Origin: Thermobaculum terrenum ATCC BAA-798
GTDB lineage: Bacteria; Chloroflexota; Chloroflexia; Thermobaculales; Thermobaculaceae
Length of the DNA: 64,000 bases
Reading direction: 5' to 3'
Assembly: GCF_000025005.1 (NCBI RefSeq)
Contig: NC_013525.1
Coordinates: 1,576,501-1,640,500 of the forward strand
The position numbers and the translations under genes are program-made. The notes below the pieces were generated by a model. It saw nothing but the letters and a program-made list of their open reading frames with translations, had not been told where the DNA came from and made no database searches. Positions 17,051-26,011 of the stretch are shown here, in pieces. The stretch's first letter is position 1; each line of letters begins with the position of its first letter.

Positions 17051-17875
17051 ATATTCTAATGGAGGTTCGAAGGGCTTAGTCTCTAACTGAACTGAAGCAC
17101 CGATAGCTTTCAGCCTTTCTATACATATAGAAATAGCTTCCGGAGACGAATCCATCCCTATCCATTGCCTCTCAAGCTTATGAGCAGCCACTAAGGTAGT
17201 GCCGGAACCACAAAATGGGTCCAGTACTATATCTCCCTTATCGCTCGAGGCGACAATTATGCGGCGCAACAGTTCTTCCGGCTTCTGGCTCGGGTAACCA
17301 GTTCTTTCAGGGGAGAGGGGATTAACTATAGGGATGAACCAAACATCATCTAGGACCTTTCCTAACGGATGCGGAGAGTAAAACTTACCAGAGCGGGCGC
17401 GTATACCTGACCGCGCGTATCCACTGGTTTTAGCATATGGTTCGCGAACCGCATCAACATTGAACTTATATTTTCTAGTTTTGTGATACACGAGAATATT
17501 GTCATGTTTATGGGGAAAATGGCGAGATCCTCTCCCACCTCCTGTATAGTGCCATATAATCTCGTTCTGAAAGTTATTGGCTCCAAAAATGTCGTCCATT
17601 AACAAACGGACGTAGTGTACACTTCGTCGATCTAGATGAAGATAAAATGTACCGTCCTCAGACAAGATCCTATGTATCTCACACAACCTCGGAGCTAGCC
17701 ACTCAAGATAGTGGTCTATGCCTTGCCAGACATCATTGTATTTTCCGTTCTCATCAACCCTGATCCTATTAGTACGAAAGGGAGGGTCCGCATAAACAAG
17801 AGTAACAGATCCGCTAGCCAGCTTCTTGAGAAAAGATAAATTATCCCCAAGGTATACAGTTCCCATCGAGGGCAA
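17036..17875 (-). CDS. Solitary DNA methyltransferase (N6-adenine/N4-cytosine, beta class)
   Basis: A 279-aa site-specific DNA methyltransferase of the N6_N4_Mtase family. The catalytic motif IV appears early as YADPPFRTN (about 31-39). Motif I comes late as LDPFCGSGTTLVAAH, followed by WIGMDSSPEAI. This order, catalytic before SAM-binding, marks the beta class. The catalytic tetrapeptide is DPPF instead of the common DPPY/SPPY. The recognition sequence is unknown. The start is TTG 17875 or ATG 17866, with no good ribosome site; coupling to the gene eight bases upstream is likely. No restriction endonuclease gene is visible, so it is an orphan methyltransferase. Confidence 0.9.
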   Translation of the reverse strand: MPSMGTVYLGDNLSFLKKLASGSVTLVYADPPFRTNRIRVDENGKYNDVWQGIDHYLEWLAPRLCEIHRILSEDGTFYLHLDRRSVHYVRLLMDDIFGANNFQNEIIWHYTGGGRGSRHFPHKHDNILVYHKTRKYKFNVDAVREPYAKTSGYARSGIRARSGKFYSPHPLGKVLDDVWFIPIVNPLSPERTGYPSQKPEELLRRIIVASSDKGDIVLDPFCGSGTTLVAAHKLERQWIGMDSSPEAISICIERLKAIGASVQLETKPFEPPLEYERRG

Positions 17876-17883
17876 GTATATAC

Positions 17884-18696
17884 TTACGAGCGAACTTTAT
17901 CTATCTCTAGGCGGCTACGCCAGTGCACCCTTTCAGCCCCCAATGTATCCACGAAGGCTTCTACTACGGACTTAAAGTACGAGCTATCGAGGAATCGATC
18001 AAAATAGTGCTGCCTATAGAGCTCTAGGCCATATCCTTTTGCCTTGGGGAAACGAATAGTATCTATGTACACACGCTCTGCAACGCCTGATAGCAACATG
18101 GCCAGGTTATATGGGTTACAGGGCAGCAGAGGGGAAACGGAGGCGCCTGTAATTATCCCTGCCGACCTTAGCGCATGCAACGCTTCTAGTCTTTTATGAA
18201 TCGAGGGGGCATGAGGTTCAAAAATCTTCCTGAATTCGTCGTTATCAGTAGTTATGCTCATATAGACCTCTAGCCTGTCTCCAAAGGCTTGCAGCAATTC
18301 GATATCGTCCACAACGAAAGGAGATCTAGTGTGTATATGTATCTTGCTAGGGCCTGGGAACATAGACAACATAACCTCAAGACAGGACCTAGTCAGCCTA
18401 TATTGCCTCTCAATTGGTTGATAAGGATCAGTCGCTGAAGAGATAAACACAGAAGCGAAAGCCAATTTTCGGGATGACTTATAGACTAGCTCAGGAGCAT
18501 TTATCTTAGGTCTCACCCACTTGCCCCAGGAAGCCTCAAGCTGGTCGTCATGGGTAAATTCCTTAGCATAGCAATAAGAGCATCCAAAGGCACAACCACG
18601 ATACGGGTTCAGACTATAGGAATAGCTACCACTAAGAGCTCCCACCTTTTGAGGAGTAAGAATACTTCGAGCTTCAGAAGCGGTAATCTTTGGCAT
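17884..18696 (-). CDS. SPL-like radical SAM protein
   Basis: A 270-aa radical SAM enzyme. The iron-sulfur cluster motif is GCAFGCSYCYA (CxxxCxxC, about 34-44), preceded by SLNPYRGC, which is typical of the spore-photoproduct-lyase-like/Rv2578c branch. Later motifs are FISSATDPYQPIE, IHIHTRSPFVVDDI, VYMSITTDND and ITGASVSPLLPC. True SplB repairs spore photoproducts in DNA; this branch is widespread in non-sporulating bacteria and its substrate is unknown. The start is ATG 18696 behind GGAGGGG. It is followed by a DNA methyltransferase and preceded by an NYN nuclease, suggesting a nucleic-acid role. Confidence 0.88.
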   Translation of the reverse strand: MPKITASEARSILTPQKVGALSGSYSYSLNPYRGCAFGCSYCYAKEFTHDDQLEASWGKWVRPKINAPELVYKSSRKLAFASVFISSATDPYQPIERQYRLTRSCLEVMLSMFPGPSKIHIHTRSPFVVDDIELLQAFGDRLEVYMSITTDNDEFRKIFEPHAPSIHKRLEALHALRSAGIITGASVSPLLPCNPYNLAMLLSGVAERVYIDTIRFPKAKGYGLELYRQHYFDRFLDSSYFKSVVEAFVDTLGAERVHWRSRLEIDKVRS

Positions 18697-18749
18697 ATAT
18701 GTCCCCTCCTAGAGCGATACATGGGGATTATAGCACGCAAGTTCTTAGA

Positions 18750-19322
18750 TTACCACCGGTCTCGAAAATTCTTAGGAGTTCCTATTTCTAGGTCTTCAAC
18801 ACATAACATGATCCAATCATCGCGGGTGAAGAAGATACACTGTTTACATACGGAAAAGGACCGAAGTTTGGATACCCCGGCTTTAGATGGCTTGGGATCC
18901 GACTGAGGAGAATATTTTCTGGACCCCCTGGATCTTGGTCTAATAGTGTCTAGTAACTTCTCTACTGACCAGACTTTCGGGCCTCTTTGCAAAGTTCGAG
19001 CACGTAACTGAGAGTCATTGGTGACCACTAAATCGTCCGACTTAGCCATGTTAACTATCAAATCATCTGCCGAATCTCGGCCGGAGTATATTACCTTCAC
19101 CTTATTATTGGGTTTAAACCCTCTAGATGGAGGACCATCAAAAACAACTACTATTTGATATGCGGCTAGTTTGGACGCTTTGCCAAGTAGCTGTACTAGT
19201 TGTAGTCGAGCCTTGTCAGCTCCATCTCTCTCTATAGATCTCAAATAGGGATCGCATCTTATGACGTTGTATCCATCCACAATCATCCTAGACATCTTAT
19301 ACAAGATACTAACAGATACCAC
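18750..19322 (-). CDS. NYN-domain (YacP/Rae1-like) ribonuclease
   Basis: A protein of up to 190 aa. The core MIVDGYNVIRCDP, VVVFDGPPSRG and VIYSGRDSADDLIV...VVTNDSQLR is the NYN/PIN-like fold with its acidic cluster (first Asp in IVDGYN, then DSADD and TND). Relatives such as YacP/Rae1 cut mRNA on ribosomes. A basic linker (RPRSRGSRKYSPQSDPKPSK) leads to an unfamiliar C-terminal segment with CKQC. The frame opens at GTG 19322, but the ATG at 19295 (MSRMIVDGYN) may be the true start. It is first of a three-gene minus-strand set with the radical SAM protein and DNA methyltransferase. Confidence 0.82.
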   Translation of the reverse strand: MVSVSILYKMSRMIVDGYNVIRCDPYLRSIERDGADKARLQLVQLLGKASKLAAYQIVVVFDGPPSRGFKPNNKVKVIYSGRDSADDLIVNMAKSDDLVVTNDSQLRARTLQRGPKVWSVEKLLDTIRPRSRGSRKYSPQSDPKPSKAGVSKLRSFSVCKQCIFFTRDDWIMLCVEDLEIGTPKNFRDRW

Positions 19323-19508
19323 ACCGGATTCAACCTTTTAAGTAAACAAAAAAGAAGCTCCTAGGACTCCTTTGCAAATCTCGAAATCACAATCCATCAG
19401 CTGTAAAGTCTGAACCCAATATCAGTTACCTTGTACTTGGAGCATACGTTATAGTATTGCTTAGTTCCGACGATTGCGGTCCCTTTACTAAGTCAGAGGA
19501 GGTAGATC

Positions 19509-21512
19509 TTGAGCAGGATACTCAGATGGGGAATATTAGGCACTGGACGTATAGCTGGGATATTCGCACGGGGCGTGCAGGACTCGGTCTCGGGTAAGCT
19601 TGTTGCTGTCGGCAGCAGGTCAGAAGAATCCGCAAGTAGGTTTGCCAAAGAGTTTAACATTCCCAAGGCTTACGCATCCTATGAAGAGCTACTCGCTGAT
19701 CCAGAGGTAGAAGCAGTTTATATAGCCACACCACACCCTATGCATGCCCAATGGGCTATTAGAGCAGCTGAAGCCGGCAAACACATACTCTGTGAGAAGC
19801 CTCTTGCATTGAACCACGCTGAAGCTATGGCAATAGTAGAAGCAGCTAAGGAACATGATGTCTTTCTGATGGAAGCATTTATGTACAGATGCCATCCTCA
19901 GACTGCTCGAGTAGTTGATATGATCAGAGATGGTGCCATTGGCAATGTTCGAACGATACAGGCTACTTTCAGCTTCGATGCAGGAAGCAATCCAGGAAGC
20001 AGGCTACTGAGGCAAGATCTTGGCGGTGGGGGTATCCTAGATGTTGGATGCTACTGCACATCAATGGCACGACTTATAGCCGGTGTAGCCCTGGGGAAAG
20101 ATTTTGCGGACCCAATAGAGCTCAAGGCCGTAGGGCATATCGGCGAAGAATCCAGAGTTGACGAGTATACAGCCGCAGTGCTGAAGTTTCCCGGAGAAAT
20201 CATAGCTCAGCTCGCCACGGGAGTACGGGTTAAGCAGGAGGACGGAGTCAGAATCTACGGCTCAGATGGATGGATACATATACCTGAGCCATGGATTCCG
20301 GGACCAAACGGCGAACCCACAAGCATATTCCTATATAAGAAGGGTCAGAGCACTCCAGAAGAGATCGTAGTTGATCCTGGTAGCCCGCTTTATGCCATCG
20401 AGGCAGATACGGTCGCTTCTCACATAGAAGACAGGCAGGCTCCTTCTCCAGCTATGACCTGGGAAGATTCTCTTGGGAATATGCGTACGCTCGATATGTG
20501 GAGAGAACAAATAGGCATGATTTACGACAGCGAGAGACCCGAAGCAAATACGCTCCCAGTCCACGGACGCCCCCTGAGGGTCCGCCCCGATAACAAGATG
20601 AAATATGGGCACGTTCAAGGTATAGATAAGCCTATATCGAGGCTAGTAATGGGTGTGGACAATCAACGCACCATGCCCCACCTAGCAGTTATGCTGGATG
20701 ATTTCTTTGAAAGAGGTGGGACTTGCTTCGATACGGCTTACATATACATGGGAGGTCTATCTGAAAAGCTGCTTGGACAGTGGGTGAAGAACAGGGGCAT
20801 TAGAGAGCAGGTAGTTATCGTAGGAAAGGGAGCTCATACTCCTTATTGTGATCCGGAAAACCTAACAAAACAGCTGCTGGAAAGTCTTGATAGGCTGCAG
20901 ACAGACTATATAGATCTGTACTTTATGCACCGAGACAACCCCGAAATACCTGTAGGCGAATTTGTAGAGGTACTTAACGAGCACCTTCGAGCAGGTAGGA
21001 TAAGAGCTTTTGGAGGTTCAAACTGGACTATACAGAGGGTAGAAGAGGCAAACAAGTACGCGAGAGAGCATGGATTGACAGGATTTGCAGCAGTGAGCAA
21101 CAACTTCAGCCTTGCCAGGATGATAGAGCCACCCTGGGCAGGATGCATCTCGTCATCTGACCCAGAATCCCGAGCATGGTTCGAGCGGAATCAGATGCCA
21201 CTGTTCTCGTGGTCGAGTCAGGCTCGTGGTTTCTTTACAGGCCGGGCTCGTCCAGATGACTTCTCAGATCCTGAATTAGTACGTTGCTGGTATAGCGAGG
21301 ACAACTTCCGTCGTCTGGAGCGTGTGAACCAATTAGCCAGGGAAAAGGGAGTAGAACCAATAAATATCGCTCTCGCCTACGTACTATCTCAACCCTTTCC
21401 CACATTTGCGCTAATAGGACCAAGGGCACTATCTGAAACCCATTCTTCCTTAAAGGCTCTGGAAATCGAGCTTACCCCAGAAGAAGTGAAATGGCTCAAT
21501 CTTGAAGCCTGA
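19509..21512 (+). CDS. Fusion protein: Gfo/Idh/MocA dehydrogenase plus aldo/keto reductase
   Basis: One uninterrupted 667-aa frame joins two oxidoreductases. Residues 1 to about 340 are Gfo/Idh/MocA: the Rossmann start RWGILGTGRIAG, the catalytic EKPLALN, and GGGGILDVGCYC. From about 355 an aldo/keto reductase barrel follows. It has FDTAYIY (Asp and Tyr of the tetrad), VIVGKGAH (Lys), LYFMHRDNP (His) and the NADP-side IALAYVLSQPFPTFALIGP. Both active sites look intact. The start is TTG 19509 behind AGAGGAGG. The GH13 gene begins 21 bases later, so the pair probably works on released sugars. Domain coupling of two redox steps is my inference. Confidence 0.9.
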   Translation: MSRILRWGILGTGRIAGIFARGVQDSVSGKLVAVGSRSEESASRFAKEFNIPKAYASYEELLADPEVEAVYIATPHPMHAQWAIRAAEAGKHILCEKPLALNHAEAMAIVEAAKEHDVFLMEAFMYRCHPQTARVVDMIRDGAIGNVRTIQATFSFDAGSNPGSRLLRQDLGGGGILDVGCYCTSMARLIAGVALGKDFADPIELKAVGHIGEESRVDEYTAAVLKFPGEIIAQLATGVRVKQEDGVRIYGSDGWIHIPEPWIPGPNGEPTSIFLYKKGQSTPEEIVVDPGSPLYAIEADTVASHIEDRQAPSPAMTWEDSLGNMRTLDMWREQIGMIYDSERPEANTLPVHGRPLRVRPDNKMKYGHVQGIDKPISRLVMGVDNQRTMPHLAVMLDDFFERGGTCFDTAYIYMGGLSEKLLGQWVKNRGIREQVVIVGKGAHTPYCDPENLTKQLLESLDRLQTDYIDLYFMHRDNPEIPVGEFVEVLNEHLRAGRIRAFGGSNWTIQRVEEANKYAREHGLTGFAAVSNNFSLARMIEPPWAGCISSSDPESRAWFERNQMPLFSWSSQARGFFTGRARPDDFSDPELVRCWYSEDNFRRLERVNQLAREKGVEPINIALAYVLSQPFPTFALIGPRALSETHSSLKALEIELTPEEVKWLNLEA

Positions 21513-21533
21513 AAGATAGGTAGGAGAACCGTA

Positions 21534-23195
21534 ATGAGCAGCGAAGAGAAGAGATATCTTTGGTGGCAAAAGGGTATTATCTACCAGATCTATCCCAGGT
21601 CATTCATGGATAGTAATGGTGACGGTATAGGTGATCTACCAGGCATAACTAGCAAACTAAGCTATCTAGAATGGCTAGGGGTGGATGCCATCTGGATATC
21701 GCCAATCTACCCCTCTCCTATGGCAGATTTTGGTTATGATGTCGCTGATTATACCGACATTCACCCAATATTCGGGACGCTGGATGATTTCGACAGGTTG
21801 TTGGAAGAAGCTCACTCAAAAGGGCTCAAAGTTATTCTAGACTGGGTACCAAATCATACATCTGACGAGCATCCCTGGTTTATTGAGTCAAGGTCCTCGA
21901 GGGATAACCCCAAGCGCGATTGGTACATATGGCGAGATCCTGCTCCAGACGGAGGTCCACCGAACAACTGGCAGAGTGTGTTTGGGGGAAGTGCATGGGA
22001 ATATGACGAGCGCACAGGGCAATACTACTACCACGCATTTCTAGCAAAACAACCAGACCTTAACTGGAGAAATCCAGAAGTACAGGAGGCCATGCTAAAT
22101 ACTTTGAGGTTTTGGTTTGACCGCGGGGTAGATGGCTTCCGAGTAGACGTGATGTGGCATCTCATAAAAGACGATCAATTTCGGGATAACCCCATCAACC
22201 CTGACTACAAGCCAGGAGCTTACCTGAAGAACTTGCCTGAGGGAGTTCAGCTTCCTCAGGAGATCATAGAGATGGCCGAAGCTCAGATGAAATACCTACC
22301 GGTCTACAATACTGATCGCCCTGAGGTACACGATATTGTAAGAAAGATTAGACAAGTGGCAGATGAGTATCCAGAAAGGGTCATCATTGGCGAGATTTAC
22401 TTGCCAGTCGAGCGTTTGGTGAAATACTACGGAGAGCACGGCGATGGTGCCCACATGCCGTTCAACTTCCAGCTCATTCTCCTTCCTTGGAATGCAGATG
22501 AGATCTTCCACGCAATAGATGCCTATGAGAAAGCTTTACCAGAAAACGCTTGGCCTAACTGGGTACTAGGCAACCATGACAACCATCGAATTGCCAGTCG
22601 AGTTGGCAGAGATCAAGCCAGGGTGGCTGCAATGCTGCTTCTTACACTTAGAGGCACTCCCACCATGTACTATGGTGATGAGATAGGAATGAAAGATGTT
22701 CCTATCCCACCAGACATGGTTCAAGACCCTCCAGCAAAGAGATTCCCGGGACTTGGACTTGGCCGAGATCCCGAGAGAACGCCGATGCAATGGGACAGTG
22801 GCCCCAATGCGGGTTTCACAACCGGTACCCCATGGTTGCCTATTGCCGACGACTACAAAGAATATAACGTAGAGGTAGAGAGAAACAATCCTAAATCGTT
22901 CCTATCGCTATATCGAGCACTTATAGGGCTAAGAAGATCTGAGCCTGCATTACATGTGGGAAGTTACAAATCTCTACCTCGCAATGGCGATCTGATAGCA
23001 TACGAGCGAGCATATGGTCAACAGCGCTTTATTGTATTACTTAACCTAGGGAATCAACAACAGACATACACAGAGCTGGGTGACATACCCTGCCAAGTGG
23101 TGCTATCAACGCACATGGACAGGCATGGAGAGAAAGTTAGCAGAGAAGTCAATTTAAGGGCTAATGAAGGAGTGATATTGCAGGTTGAGCAATAA
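21534..23195 (+). CDS. GH13 alpha-glucosidase (oligo-1,6-glucosidase type)
   Basis: A 553-aa cytosolic alpha-glycosidase without signal peptide. The GH13 regions are all visible: YQIYPRSFMDSNGDGIGD, LDWVPNHTSDEHPWF (region I), GFRVDVMWHL with the nucleophile Asp (region II), VIIGEIYLP with the acid/base Glu (region III) and VLGNHDNHR (region IV). QPDLNW is the alpha-glucosidase/oligo-1,6-glucosidase region V. Val directly after the nucleophile is the residue associated with alpha-1,6 activity in characterised enzymes. The start is ATG 21534 behind TAGGAG. It is flanked by a sugar oxidoreductase fusion and a HAD phosphatase in one operon. Confidence 0.93.
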   Translation: MSSEEKRYLWWQKGIIYQIYPRSFMDSNGDGIGDLPGITSKLSYLEWLGVDAIWISPIYPSPMADFGYDVADYTDIHPIFGTLDDFDRLLEEAHSKGLKVILDWVPNHTSDEHPWFIESRSSRDNPKRDWYIWRDPAPDGGPPNNWQSVFGGSAWEYDERTGQYYYHAFLAKQPDLNWRNPEVQEAMLNTLRFWFDRGVDGFRVDVMWHLIKDDQFRDNPINPDYKPGAYLKNLPEGVQLPQEIIEMAEAQMKYLPVYNTDRPEVHDIVRKIRQVADEYPERVIIGEIYLPVERLVKYYGEHGDGAHMPFNFQLILLPWNADEIFHAIDAYEKALPENAWPNWVLGNHDNHRIASRVGRDQARVAAMLLLTLRGTPTMYYGDEIGMKDVPIPPDMVQDPPAKRFPGLGLGRDPERTPMQWDSGPNAGFTTGTPWLPIADDYKEYNVEVERNNPKSFLSLYRALIGLRRSEPALHVGSYKSLPRNGDLIAYERAYGQQRFIVLLNLGNQQQTYTELGDIPCQVVLSTHMDRHGEKVSREVNLRANEGVILQVEQ

Positions 23196-23949
23196 TCGAT
23201 CAGATACAAAAGTAGTGCTGTTTGACCTCGACGATACTCTATTTGATCATAGGGGCACTACTCTAAGAACACTTGAAGTGCTAAGGAAAAAGCATAAGGA
23301 ACTACGGACCAGGACCCTCCAGGAGCTTGAGGCCAGATACTCCGAGCTCCTGGAGGAGATTTGGATAGATGTGCTTCGTGGCAAAATGTCCGTGGAAGAG
23401 TCACGTATAATTCGTTTCCAACTACTCGTAGAGTGGTGCGGAAACAAAATAGATAGAGAAGAAGCTGAACAATTCGCAACAGAATACCGACAACTCTATC
23501 TAGATCTGAGAACTCCGGTGGAAGGAGCTTCTGAACTTCTATCCCATCTACGTCAGAGTGTCAAGATTGGGATAGTAACGAACAACTTCGTTCAGGAGCA
23601 GCGTGACAAGCTTCTGTGCTGTGGGCTGAATCATCTCATAGACTTCATGGTGACTTCGGAAGAAGTTGGGGTTCCGAAACCCGAACCTGAAATATTCCAC
23701 GCAGCACTTGACGTAGCCGGATGCAAAGCACACCAGGCTGTTATGGTGGGAGATGTATGGGAAACGGATATCATCGGTGCCACAAGAGTAGGTATAAGAG
23801 GTGTCTGGTTCAACAGACTCGGGCTTTCCTGTCCAGATACATCTTTGGCCGCGGAGATAAGATCTCTGATACCGGCTAGAGAGGTGGCGGATAAGATTCT
23901 CTCCGCTCCAATACCTCAACATATAGATGCTATTAGAAGTCATAGATAA
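23185..23949 (+). CDS. HAD-superfamily hydrolase
   Basis: A 254-aa haloacid-dehalogenase-type phosphatase. Motif I is VLFDLDDTLFDH (nucleophile and acid Asp). Motif II is GIVTNNF. Motif III has the Lys in VPKPEPEIF and motif IV is MVGDVWETDIIGA. A helical cap lies between motifs I and II, giving subclass IA, similar to YjjG/phosphoglycolate-type enzymes. The start is TTG 23185, overlapping the GH13 stop by 11 bases, with AAGGAG 12 bases upstream. The operon position suggests a sugar-phosphate or nucleotide substrate. Confidence 0.88.
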   Translation: MSNNRSDTKVVLFDLDDTLFDHRGTTLRTLEVLRKKHKELRTRTLQELEARYSELLEEIWIDVLRGKMSVEESRIIRFQLLVEWCGNKIDREEAEQFATEYRQLYLDLRTPVEGASELLSHLRQSVKIGIVTNNFVQEQRDKLLCCGLNHLIDFMVTSEEVGVPKPEPEIFHAALDVAGCKAHQAVMVGDVWETDIIGATRVGIRGVWFNRLGLSCPDTSLAAEIRSLIPAREVADKILSAPIPQHIDAIRSHR

Positions 23950-23956
23950 ACGATTA

Positions 23957-24577
23957 TTACAGGCTGTGGACAGTCCCGCCTATAAGTAAGAAGGTTATGG
24001 TATTACTCAATGTGTGTACCAGCAAAGTACCTGCTATTGTTTTGTGGCGCAGCACCTGCCATCCAAAAATAAGTCCCCAAGTCAGCACTATTATGAGCAT
24101 CCACCACCTACCCCCTAAGAGGTATCTTAGGTGTCCGCCAGCAAAAATGGCCGCTTGTAGTACTATTGCCCAGTTGCTATCAATACCGATCTCACATAAA
24201 TAACCCAAGAGAAACCCTCTAAAGAGAACTTCTTCTATGAGTGCAGCTGTAAAGAAGCTATTTAATAACACAACTGGTACCGCCTCTAGAGGCAAAAAGG
24301 ATACGCCTCCTAGCAGTAAGTAGGCTTCACCTACTCCTTCGGCTAGAGCCAGCAGTAAGAGTAAGCAGCCCTCGACCAAGGCTCCACGTAAGTCCCCTGA
24401 CTGCAAGAAGAAGCTTTCCAATCTATCCCTAGCACTGAAAACCATAATTGGCAATATAAAGTAAGAGGACGCTATATAGATCCCGAATGCCAAATCCTGA
24501 TTTAGCGGTGCTATCAGCTGCCTCAGCACCACCCTGATAAGGAGGGCCAAGACCAATAAGAAAGTAAAAGGCTTCAT
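23957..24577 (-). CDS. CPBP-family intramembrane metalloprotease
   Basis: A 206-aa protein with about six membrane spans. The CPBP/Rce1 motifs are present: IEEVLFRGFLLG (the EExxxR motif with the catalytic Glu pair), AAIFAGGHL (FxxxH) and a third His/Asn patch at LVHTLSNTI. Bacterial members are implicated in peptide processing or bacteriocin self-protection. No peptide gene is nearby. The start is ATG 24577. The gene converges on the HAD gene with only seven bases between stops. Confidence 0.87.
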   Translation of the reverse strand: MKPFTFLLVLALLIRVVLRQLIAPLNQDLAFGIYIASSYFILPIMVFSARDRLESFFLQSGDLRGALVEGCLLLLLALAEGVGEAYLLLGGVSFLPLEAVPVVLLNSFFTAALIEEVLFRGFLLGYLCEIGIDSNWAIVLQAAIFAGGHLRYLLGGRWWMLIIVLTWGLIFGWQVLRHKTIAGTLLVHTLSNTITFLLIGGTVHSL

Positions 24578-24721
24578 CGGTCAACAATATTCTCCTAACA
24601 TCGTTGATGGAGAGTATAGTTGTACACCACAGTCCCAGGCAACATCCCTTGTTGAAATCCGTCAGCTAGGTTAACATCTATGCATCCTTTGTTTATTATT
24701 GCTGCAACTAAATGGAGATAG

Positions 24722-25939
24722 ATGATGCATAGAAGACAATTCATTAAACTGTCCGTAGCTACCGCCGCCTCGCTAACTCTTACATCCTGGGGTAAAGCTT
24801 CAGCGAGTTGGAGCATGCAGAGTTCCCTTAATAAAGCCTACAGCTTTATTGATTCAATGATGGATCTTTACGATCGTGGTGACCACCTTAGGCTTATACA
24901 AAGCTATAAAGGAGGATACCTAGGTAGTATAGGTTTTGACCCGGCTTTCACTTATGACAATGCATTAGCCATAATTGCCTATTTATCAAGAGGACTAGGC
25001 AAAGATAAGAAGCGAGCGACTGTCTTAGGTGATTCTCTGCTATATGTGCAAGAAAACGATCCTGCCGCAGATGGCAGGGTACGTGATGCTTATGAACCAT
25101 CCCAACTACTTCTGGAGGACGGTACACCTAACATTGCTTACCGCTGGGGGCAAGGAGGTAGCGCCACCGGCAATCAGGCCTGGACTGGGTTAGCCTTCTT
25201 ATGGTTGTACTTAACTACTAAGCACCATAGGTTTCTCCAAGGTGCTGAGAGTATTGGAACATGGATATTAGAGAACACCTATGACACAAGAGGCGCTGGT
25301 GGATACATGGGAGGTGTTGATGCAGCCAACAACGTACTTACATGGAAATCTACGGAGCACAATATAGATGCATACTCACTCTTCAGGTCACTATATAACA
25401 TGTTAGGCAATATCAACTGGAAGAATGCCGCAGACCATGCCTATGACTTCATCATATCCATGTGGAATGGGGAAGGTGGCTTTTTCTGGACTGGCACCGG
25501 GACCGATGGTACCACCACTAATACTTACCCTATACCTGAGGATGTGCAAACGTGGAGCTATCTAGCTATCCAAGACCCTCACCTCCAGCGATCCATAGAC
25601 TGGGCAGCAGAAAACCTAGCAGCTCAGGATTCGATATTTCGCGGCGTGAGCTTTAGCAATGCAGATACTAGTAAAGTTTGGTTCGAAGGTACGGCTCACT
25701 TGGCATTAGCGCTCAATCGTCGTGGAGCCGCACGGGATCTGGAGCAATCGGAATTACTAATCCAATACATACGACTAGCACAAGAAAAAGCTATGAACAC
25801 CGATGGCAAAGGCATAGTAGCAGCTAGTAGCGATGGTCTCCAGACAGGATTTGGCTATAGTTACTACGCATCCCTACATATTGGAGCTACATCTTGGTAC
25901 TGCATTGCAGCCAACCGCTCTAATCCATTCCAACCGTAA
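24722..25939 (+). CDS. Tat-exported protein with probable alpha/alpha-barrel (six-hairpin) fold
   Basis: A 405-aa exported protein. The twin-arginine signal is MHRRQFIKLSVATAASL, with a likely cleavage after GKASA near residue 28. The mature part has repeated helical hairpins rich in aromatic and glycine residues. Examples are FDPAFTYDNALAIIAYLSRG, GNQAWTGLAFLWLYLTT, GGYMGGVD, WKSTEHNIDAYSLFRSL and VWFEGTAHLALALN. These recall six-hairpin glycosidases or lyases. I cannot assign a CAZy family. Its place beside a GH10 xylanase gene suggests extracytoplasmic polysaccharide work. Cotranscription with the convergent xylanase is excluded. Confidence 0.7.
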   Translation: MMHRRQFIKLSVATAASLTLTSWGKASASWSMQSSLNKAYSFIDSMMDLYDRGDHLRLIQSYKGGYLGSIGFDPAFTYDNALAIIAYLSRGLGKDKKRATVLGDSLLYVQENDPAADGRVRDAYEPSQLLLEDGTPNIAYRWGQGGSATGNQAWTGLAFLWLYLTTKHHRFLQGAESIGTWILENTYDTRGAGGYMGGVDAANNVLTWKSTEHNIDAYSLFRSLYNMLGNINWKNAADHAYDFIISMWNGEGGFFWTGTGTDGTTTNTYPIPEDVQTWSYLAIQDPHLQRSIDWAAENLAAQDSIFRGVSFSNADTSKVWFEGTAHLALALNRRGAARDLEQSELLIQYIRLAQEKAMNTDGKGIVAASSDGLQTGFGYSYYASLHIGATSWYCIAANRSNPFQP

Positions 25940-25944
25940 ACCGT

Positions 25945-25986
25945 AAACAAAAAACCCTAGGTGCAGGTGATCACCTGCACCTAGGG
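25945..25986 (-). terminator. Intrinsic terminator of the xylanase gene
   Basis: A perfect 32-base inverted repeat (25955-25986, 16-bp arms with no spacer) is followed on the minus strand by TTTTTTG. It sits 25 bases past the xylanase stop. On the plus strand it is preceded, not followed, by the A/T run, so it belongs to the minus-strand gene. Confidence 0.88.
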
Positions 25987-26011
25987 GAGAGAACAAAGAA
26001 GATAACTATGA

